In this document: one piece after another, positions 35,404-44,157 of the stretch
Numbering within the stretch: position 1 is the stretch's first letter
Layout of the letters: each line of letters opens with the position of its first letter
Assembly: GCF_003049735.1 (NCBI RefSeq)
Contig: NZ_PIRM01000002.1
Coordinates: 186,001 to 250,000, forward strand
Reading direction: 5' to 3'
Source of the DNA: Campylobacter concisus
GTDB lineage: Bacteria > Campylobacterota > Campylobacteria > Campylobacterales > Campylobacteraceae
Length of the DNA: 64,000 nucleotides
Made by a program: the position numbers and the translations under genes
The notes under the pieces: generated by a model
Seen by the model: only the letters and a program-made list of their open reading frames with translations
The model's database searches: none
Told to the model about the DNA's origin: nothing

Positions 35404-36071
35404 CCGATAAGCTTATATCCTATGCCTCTTACTGAAAATATATGTTTTGGGGCTTTTGAGCTATCACCGATTTTTGATCTAAGGCGTCCGATAATAACAT
35501 CTAAGCTCTTTGAATCTTTATCTTTTAGGCTTTTACAGTTATAAACTAGCTGTTCGCGTGATACTGAAAAGCTATGTTGCTTAATGAGATAAGTTAAAAT
35601 TTCATACTCAGCTGGAGTAAGCGCCAACGGCTCATTGTTAAAGTAAATCTCGTGACGCTTATCATCAATCCTAAATGCGCTATCAACGACCTCTTCTTGT
35701 ACTTCATTTGTCTTTTTATATCTTCTTATAAGACTTGTGATACGAGCATACATCTCTTTTGGATCGTATGGCTTTGGCAAATAATCATCAGCACCAAGCT
35801 GAAGTCCAACAACCTTATCGCTAATATCACTTCTAGCCGAACTTATGATGATAGGAATGTCATATTTTTGGCGAATTTCTTTACAAACCTCAAGCCCATC
35901 AATGCCCGGCAAAGTAAGATCAAGTATTAACAAATCATAGTTTTTTATCCCAGCACTAAGTCCTAAATATGGATCTTCAAAATTCGTAACTTTTATATTA
36001 AAACTATCAAGATATTCAGATAAAATTTGTGCAAATTCTGGATCGTCTTCTATCATTAAAACATTAACCAT
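35400..36071 (-). CDS. racR: Response regulator RacR (OmpR family)
   Basis: A protein of 223 residues with an intact receiver (Asp9-Asp10, phospho-acceptor Asp51 in Ile-Leu-Asp-Leu-Thr-Leu-Pro, and Lys in Leu-Pro-Lys-Pro-Tyr) and a C-terminal winged helix ending in Val-Arg-Gly-Ile-Gly-Tyr-Lys-Leu. RacRS is linked to temperature-dependent growth and respiratory control in C. jejuni. It is divergent from dnaJ with 121 bases between, and overlaps racS by 4 bases. Confidence 0.88.
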   Translation of the reverse strand: MVNVLMIEDDPEFAQILSEYLDSFNIKVTNFEDPYLGLSAGIKNYDLLILDLTLPGIDGLEVCKEIRQKYDIPIIISSARSDISDKVVGLQLGADDYLPKPYDPKEMYARITSLIRRYKKTNEVQEEVVDSAFRIDDKRHEIYFNNEPLALTPAEYEILTYLIKQHSFSVSREQLVYNCKSLKDKDSKSLDVIIGRLRSKIGDSSKAPKHIFSVRGIGYKLIG

Positions 36072-36100
36072 GAATTATCCTTTTTATTAAAAATGTAGAG

Positions 36101-36106
36101 ATTATA
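36101..36106 (-). promoter_or_regulatory. -10 box for racR-racS-recR
   Basis: Minus-strand TATAAT, 30 bases before the racR ATG in the dnaJ-racR divergent gap. RacR could bind here to control both sides, but no direct repeat is obvious. Confidence 0.6.
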
Positions 36107-36149
36107 CGGCAAAAATGTAAATTCTTTTTTAAATTTAAACTTTTTTAGG

Positions 36150-36155
36150 TAAAAT
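36150..36155 (+). promoter_or_regulatory. -10 box for dnaJ
   Basis: TAAAAT preceded by TTTAGG, 38 bases before the GTG start. No CIRCE-type inverted repeat (TTAGCACTC-N9-GAGTGCTAA) is seen, so HrcA control of dnaJ is not supported. Confidence 0.5.
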
Positions 36156-36192
36156 CCCATATTTAAAATAAGCTTAATTAACAAGGGAAAAT

Positions 36193-37335
36193 GTGGAATT
36201 TGACTATTACGAAATCCTTGAAATTTCAAGAAATGCAAGCGGAGATGAGATCAAAAAAGCCTTTAGAAGACTTGCTTTAAAATATCACCCAGATAGAAAT
36301 TCTGGCGACAAAGAAGCTGAACTAAAATTTAAACAAATAAATGAGGCTTATCAAGTTTTAAGCGACGAGCAAAAACGCTCTATTTACGACAGATACGGCA
36401 AAGAAGGCCTTGAGGGTCGATTTGGTAGCGGTGGCGGATTTAGTGCCGATTTTGACCTTTCAGATATTTTTGACTCATTTTTTGGTGGCGGTTTTGCGAG
36501 CAATTCTAGACAGAGAAAAAGATACTCTGAAAAATACTCAGCCGATCTTGAAATTCCTATAAATTTGGAGTTTAACGAAGCTATTTTTGGTTGCGAAAAA
36601 GAGATAAAATTTGATCAAAAAGTACCTTGTCCAACATGCAATGCAACTGGCAGTAAAGACGGCAAAAGTAAAACTTGCCAGCACTGTGGCGGAAGTGGCA
36701 GGATAACACGTGGAAATGGCTTTATGAATATCGTCCAAGAGTGCCCATATTGCCACGGAAGCGGTGAAGTAATAAGCGAACCATGCCCCGATTGTAACGC
36801 GAAAGCTTATAAAATCCAGCAACAAACTGTAAAGATTACTATTCCCGAGGGCGTTGATAGCGGTATGAGAATGAGAGTAGCTGGTAAAGGCAATATCGGC
36901 ACAAACGGCGTTCAAGGCGATCTTTATGTAAGCATAAACGTAAAAGAAGACAAGCATTTCATTCGCCACAACGACGATGTTTATCTAGAAATTCCTGTCT
37001 TTTTCACGCAAGCTATACTTGGCGAAAGTATAAAAATTCCAACGCTTCGAGGAGAAACTGAGCTAAAACTACCTATTGGAGCAAAGGATAAGCAGCAATT
37101 TATCTTTGAAAATGAAGGTATTAAAAGCGTAAATTCGCGTAAAAAAGGTAGGCTCGTAGCACAAATTTCTATTCAAACGCCTGAAAAACTAAGCGATGAG
37201 CAAAAAGAGCTTTTAAATAAGCTTCAAGCTAGCTTTGGTATAGAATCGGGCAAATCAAATACTGATGAAAGCGTCTTTGATAAGATAAAAAGCTGGTTTA
37301 AAGGCGATGAGCCAAAAGGCAAAAAGAAAAAATAA
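36193..37335 (+). CDS. dnaJ: Chaperone protein DnaJ
   Basis: Type I DnaJ of 380 residues, the cochaperone that stimulates DnaK ATPase. The J domain spans 1-70 with His32-Pro33-Asp34, then a Gly/Phe-rich linker near 77-110. Four zinc-binding CxxCxGxG-type repeats follow: Cys-Pro-Thr-Cys, Cys-Gln-His-Cys, Cys-Pro-Tyr-Cys and Cys-Pro-Asp-Cys. The last repeat ends Asn-Ala-Lys-Ala rather than x-Gly-x-Gly. The start is GTG, with AGGG 5 bases upstream. A 12-bp hairpin ends the gene. Confidence 0.96.
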   Translation: MEFDYYEILEISRNASGDEIKKAFRRLALKYHPDRNSGDKEAELKFKQINEAYQVLSDEQKRSIYDRYGKEGLEGRFGSGGGFSADFDLSDIFDSFFGGGFASNSRQRKRYSEKYSADLEIPINLEFNEAIFGCEKEIKFDQKVPCPTCNATGSKDGKSKTCQHCGGSGRITRGNGFMNIVQECPYCHGSGEVISEPCPDCNAKAYKIQQQTVKITIPEGVDSGMRMRVAGKGNIGTNGVQGDLYVSINVKEDKHFIRHNDDVYLEIPVFFTQAILGESIKIPTLRGETELKLPIGAKDKQQFIFENEGIKSVNSRKKGRLVAQISIQTPEKLSDEQKELLNKLQASFGIESGKSNTDESVFDKIKSWFKGDEPKGKKKK

Positions 37336-37340
37336 ATTTA

Positions 37341-37380
37341 AATTTGTGACGTTAAATTTGACGTCACAAATTCTTTCAAA
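37341..37380 (+). terminator. Terminator after dnaJ
   Basis: A perfect 12-bp stem (37341-37352 pairing with 37361-37372) with an 8-base loop, 5 bases after the dnaJ stop, followed by a short pyrimidine run. Confidence 0.7.
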
Positions 37381-37421
37381 ATAAATTTTATATATCCTAA
37401 TTTTTACAAGTAAATTTCACA

Positions 37422-37506
37422 CAAATTTTAAAATTTCATGAAGGAGTAATTTCGGCTATAAAATTTGAGCTAAGCAAAAAGCAAAGACAAATTTTAGCAG
37501 TCAATT
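37422..37506 (+). repeat. 85-bp direct repeat, copy 1
   Basis: First of two nearly identical copies, offset by 425 bases, with only a few base differences. It holds a short frame (Ile-Ser-Ala-Ile-Lys-Phe-Glu-Leu-Ser) with no start codon. It lies in the 638-base gap between dnaJ and pyk, which has no gene. Confidence 0.8.
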
Positions 37507-37574
37507 CTTGCGAGTGAATGAAAGTTTTAAAATTTACAAATCAATCTAGTTAAATTTAAATGTTTGTTTCTTTT

Positions 37575-37623
37575 GTTAAGGGGGAAGAGGCTTGAATTAC
37601 GAAGTCGCTCCCTTCCCCTTAAC
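37575..37623. repeat. G/C-rich inverted repeat between the direct repeats
   Basis: GTTAAGGGG at 37575-37583 pairs exactly with CCCCTTAAC at 37615-37623, and the stem continues inward imperfectly as GAAGAG against CTCCCTTC. It is one of the few G/C-rich spots in this AT-rich gap and is followed by a C-rich stretch. It looks like a REP-type palindrome or a small structured RNA; neither is shown. Confidence 0.6.
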
Positions 37624-37846
37624 AATCCCCTAACCCCGACGATGTTAGAAGTAGCATGCCTCAGTACTAACGCACTGCATGCGTTATATTAAATTTCAAG
37701 CAAATTATAAAATTTATTATCGAGCATATCACAGCTCTAAATTTAGTGCTAAACGAAGTGTGGCCTAAATTTAGTAGTCTACTAAGGCGAGTGAGTAAGA
37801 TTTTAAAATTTGCAAAATTGCTTTGTTATATTAAGTAGGCATCAGG

Positions 37847-37931
37847 CAAATTTTAAAATTTCATGAGCGAGTAATTTCGGCTATAAAATTTGAGCTAAGC
37901 AAAAAGCAAAGACGAATCTTAGCAGTCAATT
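37847..37931 (+). repeat. 85-bp direct repeat, copy 2
   Basis: Second copy of the 37422 repeat. It differs at about four or five bases, including AAGG versus AGCG near the start and ACAAATTTT versus ACGAATCTT near the end. It stops about 40 bases short of the pyk stop codon. A short motif, ATTTTAAAATTT, recurs around both copies. Confidence 0.8.
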
Positions 37932-37973
37932 TTTACAAGCAAAATTTTAAAATTAACAAGAGAGTATATAAAT

Positions 37974-39425
37974 TTACTCAGTTGCAAGCTCCAAATAATA
38001 ATCAAGCTGATCGCGTCTGATGATACGTATAAGGTTCGTGCTACCCTCAACGCCCGTAGGGTGACCGGCTGTGACAAGATAGGTCTTGTCGTGGTCAACA
38101 TATCTCTCTTCATACGCCTTTTTCATAACATTTGCTAAAAGTGAGCTAAGTTTTGTTTTTTCTAGTACAAGTGCTGGCGTAACACCCCAAGCGAGAGTAA
38201 GCATGTGTGCTGTTTGTTCATCGTGAGCAACTGCAATGATGTCAATGTTTGTGCGGTTTCTAGCTAATTTTATAGCCGATTTTCCTGAGCCAGTGATTGA
38301 GATTAAAGCATCTGCTTTTATGCGAACAGCAAGAGATGCGGCACTACTTGCCACCATATCAGTCTCGTCAAAAAAGTCAAACTCATCAAATTTATTATAT
38401 GGATAGATGCTTTGAGTTTGGATGATCGTTTTACTCATCGCCTCTACGACCGCAACTGGGTTTTTACCAATCGCACTCTCTTCACTTAACATAACAGCAT
38501 CAGTACCGTCTAGCACGGCATTTGCCACGTCACTGATCTCCGCTCTTGTGGCAGTCTCATGCTCTGCCATGCTTAGCATCATCTGGGTTGCTGTGATGAC
38601 TGGCTTGCTTGCTGCATTTGCTTTTTTGATGATGAGCTTTTGGATAGTTGGAACCTTGTAAAATGGCACTTCTATGCCAAGATCGCCACGAGCTACCATG
38701 ATACCATCACTCTTTGCGATGATGTCGTCTATATTTTCAACCGCGTCAAATTTCTCGATCTTAGATAAAACAGCAGCTCTTGAACCAAATTCTTTTAAGA
38801 TATTTTTTGCCTTTATTACGTCATTTGCATCTTGTACGAAGCTAATAGCGACAAAATTTACGCCATGCTTTGCGCCAAATTTCATATCTTCTTTATCTTT
38901 TGGCGTGATGATCTCGATGCCAAGAGCCGTATTTGGGAAATTTACGCCTTTATTTGAGTTTAAAATTCCATCATTTTCAATGATAGTTTTTACTATTTCT
39001 TTGCCTTCACTAACGACCTTTGCCCTTATAGAGCCGTCATAGAGATAGACATACTCGCCAACCTTTAGCATTGGTAAAATTTGAGGCTGATTTAGACTTA
39101 CTTTATAAATTCCTTTTTCTACTTTTTCACCAACAATATCCTCTGCGTATATGCTTAGTTTGTCGCCAGCCTTTAGATAAAATGGCTCACTAAGCTTGCC
39201 AACTCTGATCTTTGGACCACAGATATCTTGTAAAATTCCTATTCTTTTATTTAGCTTTTTTTCTATATTTCTTATCTTGTCAATGTTTGATTTATGGTAT
39301 TCGTGTGTCCCATGGCTAAAATTTAAACGAAAGACATTAACACCTGCTTTTACCATCGCTTCCATTGTCTCTTCATTATCACTTGCTGGCCCCAAAGTAG
39401 CTACGATTTTTGTCTTTTTTATCAT
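37974..39425 (-). CDS. pyk: Pyruvate kinase
   Basis: A glycolytic enzyme of 483 residues making pyruvate and ATP from PEP and ADP. The start at 39425 is chosen over in-frame starts up to 72 bases upstream because GGGG lies 6 bases before it and the family opens Lys-Thr-Lys-Ile-Val-Ala-Thr-Leu-Gly-Pro-Ala. Met-Val-Ala-Arg-Gly-Asp-Leu-Gly-Ile-Glu is the active-site signature. The C-terminal domain is complete. Campylobacters lack phosphofructokinase as a rule, so it likely serves the lower pathway only. Confidence 0.95.
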   Translation of the reverse strand: MIKKTKIVATLGPASDNEETMEAMVKAGVNVFRLNFSHGTHEYHKSNIDKIRNIEKKLNKRIGILQDICGPKIRVGKLSEPFYLKAGDKLSIYAEDIVGEKVEKGIYKVSLNQPQILPMLKVGEYVYLYDGSIRAKVVSEGKEIVKTIIENDGILNSNKGVNFPNTALGIEIITPKDKEDMKFGAKHGVNFVAISFVQDANDVIKAKNILKEFGSRAAVLSKIEKFDAVENIDDIIAKSDGIMVARGDLGIEVPFYKVPTIQKLIIKKANAASKPVITATQMMLSMAEHETATRAEISDVANAVLDGTDAVMLSEESAIGKNPVAVVEAMSKTIIQTQSIYPYNKFDEFDFFDETDMVASSAASLAVRIKADALISITGSGKSAIKLARNRTNIDIIAVAHDEQTAHMLTLAWGVTPALVLEKTKLSSLLANVMKKAYEERYVDHDKTYLVTAGHPTGVEGSTNLIRIIRRDQLDYYLELATE

Positions 39426-39453
39426 TTTATGCCCCATAAATTTGATTTTTGCG

Positions 39454-39459
39454 ATTATA
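39454..39459 (-). promoter_or_regulatory. -10 box for pyk
   Basis: Minus-strand TATAAT preceded by TGT, 28 bases before the chosen pyk start. The position supports that start, because the longer starts would leave no room for a leader. Confidence 0.65.
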
Positions 39460-39485
39460 ACACATTTTAATAATGTAATTTTTTG

Positions 39486-39491
39486 TATAAT
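39486..39491 (+). promoter_or_regulatory. -10 box for the TRAP binding-protein gene
   Basis: TATAAT preceded by a T run and G, 24 bases before the ATG at 39516. It faces the pyk promoter across about 27 bases, so the two genes share a compact divergent control region. Confidence 0.65.
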
Positions 39492-39515
39492 AGGCAAAAT
39501 TTAAAAGGAGAAGAT

Positions 39516-40571
39516 ATGAATAAATTTTTATTAGCGTCTCTTGGTTTAGCAGCTGTTGCTTGCGTTGCTATGGGAGACGATAAAGTTTATAAGCTAAAGC
39601 TTGCTAGCTCATGGGAGAGCACCATGCCAGTGCTTGGTGATGTACCAAAAGAGCTAAAGGATAAAGTTGAAAAGATGAGTAATGGCAGACTTGAGCTAAG
39701 GATTGATTATCCATCAAAGCATAAATCACCTTTTGCAATGCTTGATTTTGCTAAAAGCGGTCAATACGACATTACCTATACAAGTAGCTATTATTATAAA
39801 GGCAAAGATGCTAAAACTATATTTTTTACAGCAACTCCATTTATGATGAATACTGATGAGCAAACAGCTTGGTATGAATTTGGCGGTGGTAAGGAGCTTG
39901 AGGCAAAAGTTTACGATCCATACAATATCAAAATTTTTAGAGCTGGAAATACTGGCATGCAAATGGGTGGCTGGTTTAAAAAAGAGATCAAATCATTAGA
40001 TGACATAAAAGGCTTAAAGATAAGAATTCCGGGCTTTGGTGGTGAAATTTACGCTAAACTTGGCGCTAACATCAATACTATCCCAACTGGTGAGCTTTAT
40101 ATGGCTCTTGAGATGGGAACGATCGACTCAGTCGAATGGGTAAGCCCAGCTTATGATATGGCGCTTGGCTTTCACAAAGTGGCAAAATACTACTACACAG
40201 GCTGGCAAGAGCCAAACGGCGAAACTCAATTTTTCTTTAATAAAAAATCATACGAGAAGCTTCCAGATGACCTAAAAGCGATCTTTGAAGCAGCTGCAGC
40301 TGAAGTAGCAAGAGATGCGAATACAAAAGTATTTTATTCAAATGTCGAGTACTGGGATAAAATGAAAAGCGAGTATCCAGACATCCAAGTAAAATCTTTC
40401 CCACCAGAAGTAATCGCAGCTCTTAAAAAAGCCACAAATGAGCTTCTTGATGAAGAGAGTGCTAAAGATCCATTATTCAAAGAGATCGTTGAGTCTCAAA
40501 GAGCTTTCCTTAAAAAAGCAAGAGAATGGACTAAAATTTCAGACTACGCTTATATCAAAACAAACGAATAG
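39516..40571 (+). CDS. TRAP transporter periplasmic solute-binding protein (DctP family)
   Basis: A protein of 351 residues from the start at 39516 (AAGGAG upstream). Residues 1-20 are a signal peptide. The family fold is shown by Lys-Leu-Ala-Ser-Ser-Trp, Gly-Leu-Lys-Ile-Arg-Ile-Pro-Gly-Phe-Gly-Gly near 160, and Gly-Thr-Ile-Asp-Ser-Val-Glu-Trp near 205, where the Arg pairs with a substrate carboxylate. It should bind an organic acid in the periplasm. No DctQ or DctM gene is nearby, and a terminator follows at once. Confidence 0.9.
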   Translation: MNKFLLASLGLAAVACVAMGDDKVYKLKLASSWESTMPVLGDVPKELKDKVEKMSNGRLELRIDYPSKHKSPFAMLDFAKSGQYDITYTSSYYYKGKDAKTIFFTATPFMMNTDEQTAWYEFGGGKELEAKVYDPYNIKIFRAGNTGMQMGGWFKKEIKSLDDIKGLKIRIPGFGGEIYAKLGANINTIPTGELYMALEMGTIDSVEWVSPAYDMALGFHKVAKYYYTGWQEPNGETQFFFNKKSYEKLPDDLKAIFEAAAAEVARDANTKVFYSNVEYWDKMKSEYPDIQVKSFPPEVIAALKKATNELLDEESAKDPLFKEIVESQRAFLKKAREWTKISDYAYIKTNE

Positions 40572-40580
40572 TAAAATTTA

Positions 40581-40603
40581 GCAGGGATCTTCCCTGCTTT
40601 TTA
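40581..40603 (+). terminator. Rho-independent terminator after the TRAP binding-protein gene
   Basis: GCAGGGA pairs with TCCCTGC around a 3-base loop and is followed by TTTTTAT. It is the clearest intrinsic terminator in the window. Confidence 0.88.
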
Positions 40604-40726
40604 TATTTTCTACCAATTACTTATAACAAAAATTTTAATCAAAATATTTTCTACAAGCCATAAAATTTAACTTAGTTTAAAACCAAACTTACGCAAATTT
40701 TTTACAAAAATAAATACTGGCGGCTA

Positions 40727-41515
40727 TTATAGATAGAAAATTTCTCTCATTGAGCGCTCTATCTTTGACTCATCGAGTGTATTGTTAAAAAATAAATTTA
40801 GTGCTAAAACCGCTTGATATAAAAGCATATCGGCTCCATCTTTTACACTAAGGCTGCTTTGCTTGGCCATTTCTAAAAATGGTGTCTGCTTGCCATAAAT
40901 CACATCAAATGCAAATTTAGCATCCTTAAAAATGCTTTTTAAAATTTCTTTAGGTGCTGGTAAAAAATCATCCTTTAGGCCAGCAGAGGTCGAGTTAATG
41001 ACTAGATCAAATTTTTGCTCTTCGTAGTTATCCCAGCTAAAGCATTTGTACTCATCTTTAAATTTCTCAAGCCTATCTTTGCTTCTATTTAGTATGCAAA
41101 CATCAACGCCTTGTTCTCTTAATGCATAAGTTATGGCATTTGCAGTACCGCCTGCTCCAAGGACAATTGCTTTTCTTACATCTTTAAAATTTTTTATTGC
41201 TTTTAAAAACCCAGGCGCATCTGTATTATATGCATAAATTTTGTCATTTTTAAGCACAAGTGTATTTGCAGAGCCTATTTTGCGAGCTATATCTGAAGCT
41301 TCATCGGCTAAATTTAAAGCCCACTCTTTATGTGGAAGTGTTACATTTGCACCGTTTAATTTTAAGGATTTAAATTTATTGATTAATTCACTGCCATCTT
41401 TTAGCAAGACTCTTGTGTAAAGTGCTTTTAAGCCCAGATCTGCAATGGCTTTATTGTGCAGCCTCGGAGATACCGAGTGAGCTATTGGATCTCCAAAGAC
41501 TGCGAATGTTTTCAT
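40727..41515 (-). CDS. aroE: Shikimate dehydrogenase
   Basis: A protein of 262 residues that reduces 3-dehydroshikimate with NADPH. The N-terminal Phe-Gly-Asp-Pro-Ile-Ala-His-Ser-Val-Ser-Pro binds shikimate, Asn-Val-Thr-Leu-Pro-His-Lys holds the catalytic Lys, and Gly-Ala-Gly-Gly-Thr-Ala-Asn-Ala is the NADP loop. It is last in the gatC-to-aroE operon and overlaps the SPOR gene by 4 bases. Confidence 0.95.
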   Translation of the reverse strand: MKTFAVFGDPIAHSVSPRLHNKAIADLGLKALYTRVLLKDGSELINKFKSLKLNGANVTLPHKEWALNLADEASDIARKIGSANTLVLKNDKIYAYNTDAPGFLKAIKNFKDVRKAIVLGAGGTANAITYALREQGVDVCILNRSKDRLEKFKDEYKCFSWDNYEEQKFDLVINSTSAGLKDDFLPAPKEILKSIFKDAKFAFDVIYGKQTPFLEMAKQSSLSVKDGADMLLYQAVLALNLFFNNTLDESKIERSMREIFYL

Positions 41516-42357
41516 TTTGCTCTAAAGATAAAAGCGTCTTTATTGATATCTTTTCTAATATCGCCTACTACTTTTTGAAGCGTTTTTTCATCAAATGGAC
41601 CAACTAAAATTTTAGTCAGTTCACCAACTTTTATAGTCTTGTAGCTATATCCCTTAGCAGCGATCTTCTTCATATATTCAGCATTTGGATTAAATTTACT
41701 AGTCACAAATACTTGAACATAAGAGCCTTTTGTAGCAGGTTCAGTTTTAGCTACTTCAGCTTTTTTATCCGTTTTTTCTATTTTGGTTTCAGCCTTTTTT
41801 TCAACCTTTTTATCTACTTTATTTTCAGTCTTAGCTGGTTTTGCCTCACTCTTTTTATCAGTAGCTGCTACCTTTTCGACTTTTTTAACTGGAGCATCTG
41901 CCTTTGTCTCAGCTTTTTTTGCTGGTATTTCAGCAGGCTTTTCGATAGGCTTAACTATCTCTTTTGGCTCTTCGGTTTTAGAAACAGGCTTATTGTTTTC
42001 TTTATCTTTTAGCTTTTTGATCATATCTTCAAATTCATCTTGTTGCTTATTTTCAGGCACAATCGGTACTTGCTCAAAAAGCTGTGTATCGCCTTTTTTA
42101 TTGTCTGAATTTGTATCAGCTATCGGAGCTTGTCTATCTACTGGCTGCTCAGCTGGTACTGGAGGAAGCACTAGTCTTGAATCAGCTTCATTTTGAGCTT
42201 GTGAAGGATCGCTTGAATTTACTAGCTTCATAGCCACTACAATGATCAAAAAAAGTATAATAAGAGCTGCTATAAATATAAGAAGTTTTTTTAGCTTCAA
42301 TCCTCTTGCGTCATCATCTCTTTCTAAAAGAATATCTTTTAACTCATCATTTTCCAC
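41512..42357 (-). CDS. SPOR-domain membrane protein
   Basis: A protein of 281 residues with one membrane span near 25-44, a long Lys/Glu/Pro/Ala-rich linker (50-205) that is probably disordered and periplasmic, and a C-terminal SPOR domain (about 207-281) that binds denuded septal peptidoglycan. It resembles FtsN/DedD-like division proteins in layout. The start is GTG with AAGGAT upstream. It lies between the DUF1882 gene and aroE, as in C. jejuni. Confidence 0.85.
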   Translation of the reverse strand: MENDELKDILLERDDDARGLKLKKLLIFIAALIILFLIIVVAMKLVNSSDPSQAQNEADSRLVLPPVPAEQPVDRQAPIADTNSDNKKGDTQLFEQVPIVPENKQQDEFEDMIKKLKDKENNKPVSKTEEPKEIVKPIEKPAEIPAKKAETKADAPVKKVEKVAATDKKSEAKPAKTENKVDKKVEKKAETKIEKTDKKAEVAKTEPATKGSYVQVFVTSKFNPNAEYMKKIAAKGYSYKTIKVGELTKILVGPFDEKTLQKVVGDIRKDINKDAFIFRAK

Positions 42358-42370
42358 TTTTTATCCTTAA

Positions 42371-42913
42371 TTACATATATTTTGACCAACTTGCCCCACG
42401 CTCTTTTTGATAGAGTTTATAAGGTAAAGTTAGTATGTTAAATTCTTTTGGCATATCGATATTTGGAAACATCCTCCACTCTTTAGGCAACTTCTGCGAA
42501 AGCTTTGCGTTGAGCATATTTGCTAGTTGGCAAGCCTCATTTAGCGTAGTGTGACCTTTATGTACATAAAGATGCAGATGCCCTGGCGTCTTGCTTTCGT
42601 AGGCTGTAAAATTTATAAATCCCTCTTCTCTTAAAAGAAGCTGTGCTTTATGCCAAAATCTATCAGGGGTTCTGCCGTTATAGTCAAAGACTATATTTTC
42701 AACTTTATCGTATGCATTTATTAAAGAGTGCGCGATAACAGCCTTGCCCTCTTCATGCTCTTTCATAATATTATAGGTCAGCGGCTCATTTATCTTTTCA
42801 AATTTATCAAAGAAAATTTTACCCCTGTATTCTATTTTATTAACGATCGTATCACGCTTGATATAGTAATGAGTTGTAATAATCTTTATAAGTGCCGTAT
42901 CAATACTTTGCAT
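42371..42913 (-). CDS. DUF1882-type conserved hypothetical protein
   Basis: A protein of 180 residues of unknown function that I recognise as the conserved epsilonproteobacterial protein between glyA and the SPOR gene. The ATG at 42913 overlaps the glyA stop by one base (TGATG), better than the TTG one codon earlier. It is soluble, rich in Tyr, His and Lys, with no signal peptide, and has a [10 protein letters not shown] cluster in the middle that could bind metal or nucleotide. No function is claimed. Confidence 0.75.
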   Translation of the reverse strand: MQSIDTALIKIITTHYYIKRDTIVNKIEYRGKIFFDKFEKINEPLTYNIMKEHEEGKAVIAHSLINAYDKVENIVFDYNGRTPDRFWHKAQLLLREEGFINFTAYESKTPGHLHLYVHKGHTTLNEACQLANMLNAKLSQKLPKEWRMFPNIDMPKEFNILTLPYKLYQKERGASWSKYM

Positions 42914-44157
42914 CAAAATGTCGCTTTATCATAGATTATAAATTTATGAGCAAGTTCAACTAGCTCAGCTTTTGTCTTCTCTTGTAAAGATGTGTTGTTT
43001 ATGTCGCTTAGAACGTCAGCTATTTTGTTTGCTATTAGCTCAAACTCAGCCTCTTTCATACCACGAGCCGTAAGCGCAGGACTACCCACACGTATACCAC
43101 TTGTGATAAATGGGCTTCTTGTCTCGCCAGGGACTGTGTTTTTATTTACAGTTATGCCAGCATTTCCTAGAGCGATGTCTGCGTCTTTTCCGCTAAATTC
43201 ACGATTTAAAAAGCTCATCAAAATTAGATGGTTATCAGTACCACCACTCACTAGATCAAAGCCTCTTTTTATTAGTACTTCGCCTAATTTTTTAGCGTTT
43301 GCTTTTACTTGTTTAGCATAAATTTTCCACTCAGGGCTAAGGTTATGCTTAAAGCCAACTGCTTTTGCTGCGATAACATGAACAAGTGGTCCGCCCTGGA
43401 TGCCTGGAAAAATAGAGGCATTTATCTTCTTAGCATACTCTTCGTTATTTGTCATTATTATGCCGCCTCTTGGGCCTCTTAATGTTTTATGCGTAGTTGA
43501 GCTTACGACATCGCAGTATGGGAAAGGACTTTGATGCTCACCAGCAACAACAAGACCAGCAATGTGAGCAACATCTGCAAAGAGTATCGCCCCAACAGCA
43601 TCGGCTATCTCACGAAATTTTTTAAACTCGATCTCTCTTGTGTATGCGCTTGCGCCGCAAACGATCATTTTTGGTTTTACTATCTTTGCAATATCCATGA
43701 CTCTATCGTAGTTTATGCGACCGTCAAGCTCGACGCCATAGAAAAAGCTCTCATACATTTTGCCAGAGCTGCTGACCTTTGCGCCGTGAGTTAGGTGTCC
43801 ACCATGGCTTAGATCCATGCCTAAAATTTTATCACCTGGATTAAGCAAAGCACCGTAAACGCCTTGGTTTGCCTGGGAACCTGAGTTTGGTTGAACGTTT
43901 GCAAATTCACATCCAAAAAGTTCTTTACATCTATCGATCGCGATTTGCTCGATTTCATCTACAAATTCGCAGCCACCATAATATCTCTTGCCAGGATAGC
44001 CTTCAGCGTATTTGTTTGTTAGGATTGAGCCCATTACTTCCATAACTTCTGGATATGTAAAATTTTCACTAGCGATCATCTCAAGGTGATCACATTGGCG
44101 TTTTAACTCTAAATTTACTAGATCGTAAATGTCCTTATCGTAGCTTTGCAAACTCAT
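42913..44157 (-). CDS. glyA: Serine hydroxymethyltransferase
   Basis: A PLP enzyme of 414 residues that interconverts serine and glycine with tetrahydrofolate. The PLP Lys lies in [14 protein letters not shown] in Ala-Asp-Val-Ala-His-Ile-Ala-Gly and the N-terminal Glu-Met-Ile-Ala-Ser-Glu-Asn motif are present. It overlaps lysS by 4 bases. Confidence 0.97.
   Translation of the reverse strand: MSLQSYDKDIYDLVNLELKRQCDHLEMIASENFTYPEVMEVMGSILTNKYAEGYPGKRYYGGCEFVDEIEQIAIDRCKELFGCEFANVQPNSGSQANQGVYGALLNPGDKILGMDLSHGGHLTHGAKVSSSGKMYESFFYGVELDGRINYDRVMDIAKIVKPKMIVCGASAYTREIEFKKFREIADAVGAILFADVAHIAGLVVAGEHQSPFPYCDVVSSTTHKTLRGPRGGIIMTNNEEYAKKINASIFPGIQGGPLVHVIAAKAVGFKHNLSPEWKIYAKQVKANAKKLGEVLIKRGFDLVSGGTDNHLILMSFLNREFSGKDADIALGNAGITVNKNTVPGETRSPFITSGIRVGSPALTARGMKEAEFELIANKIADVLSDINNTSLQEKTKAELVELAHKFIIYDKATF

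Noticed and set aside
36072..36192. A CIRCE heat-shock operator before dnaJ
   Set aside because: The TTAGCACTC-N9-GAGTGCTAA pattern is absent from the gap.
37336..37973. A CRISPR array or mobile element ends in the repeat region
   Set aside because: Only two copies, 425 bases apart, with no regular spacers, cas genes or transposase.
39426..39497. A longer pyruvate kinase start
   Set aside because: The extra 24 codons would include the pyk -10 box and have no RBS. The shorter form matches the family's usual opening.
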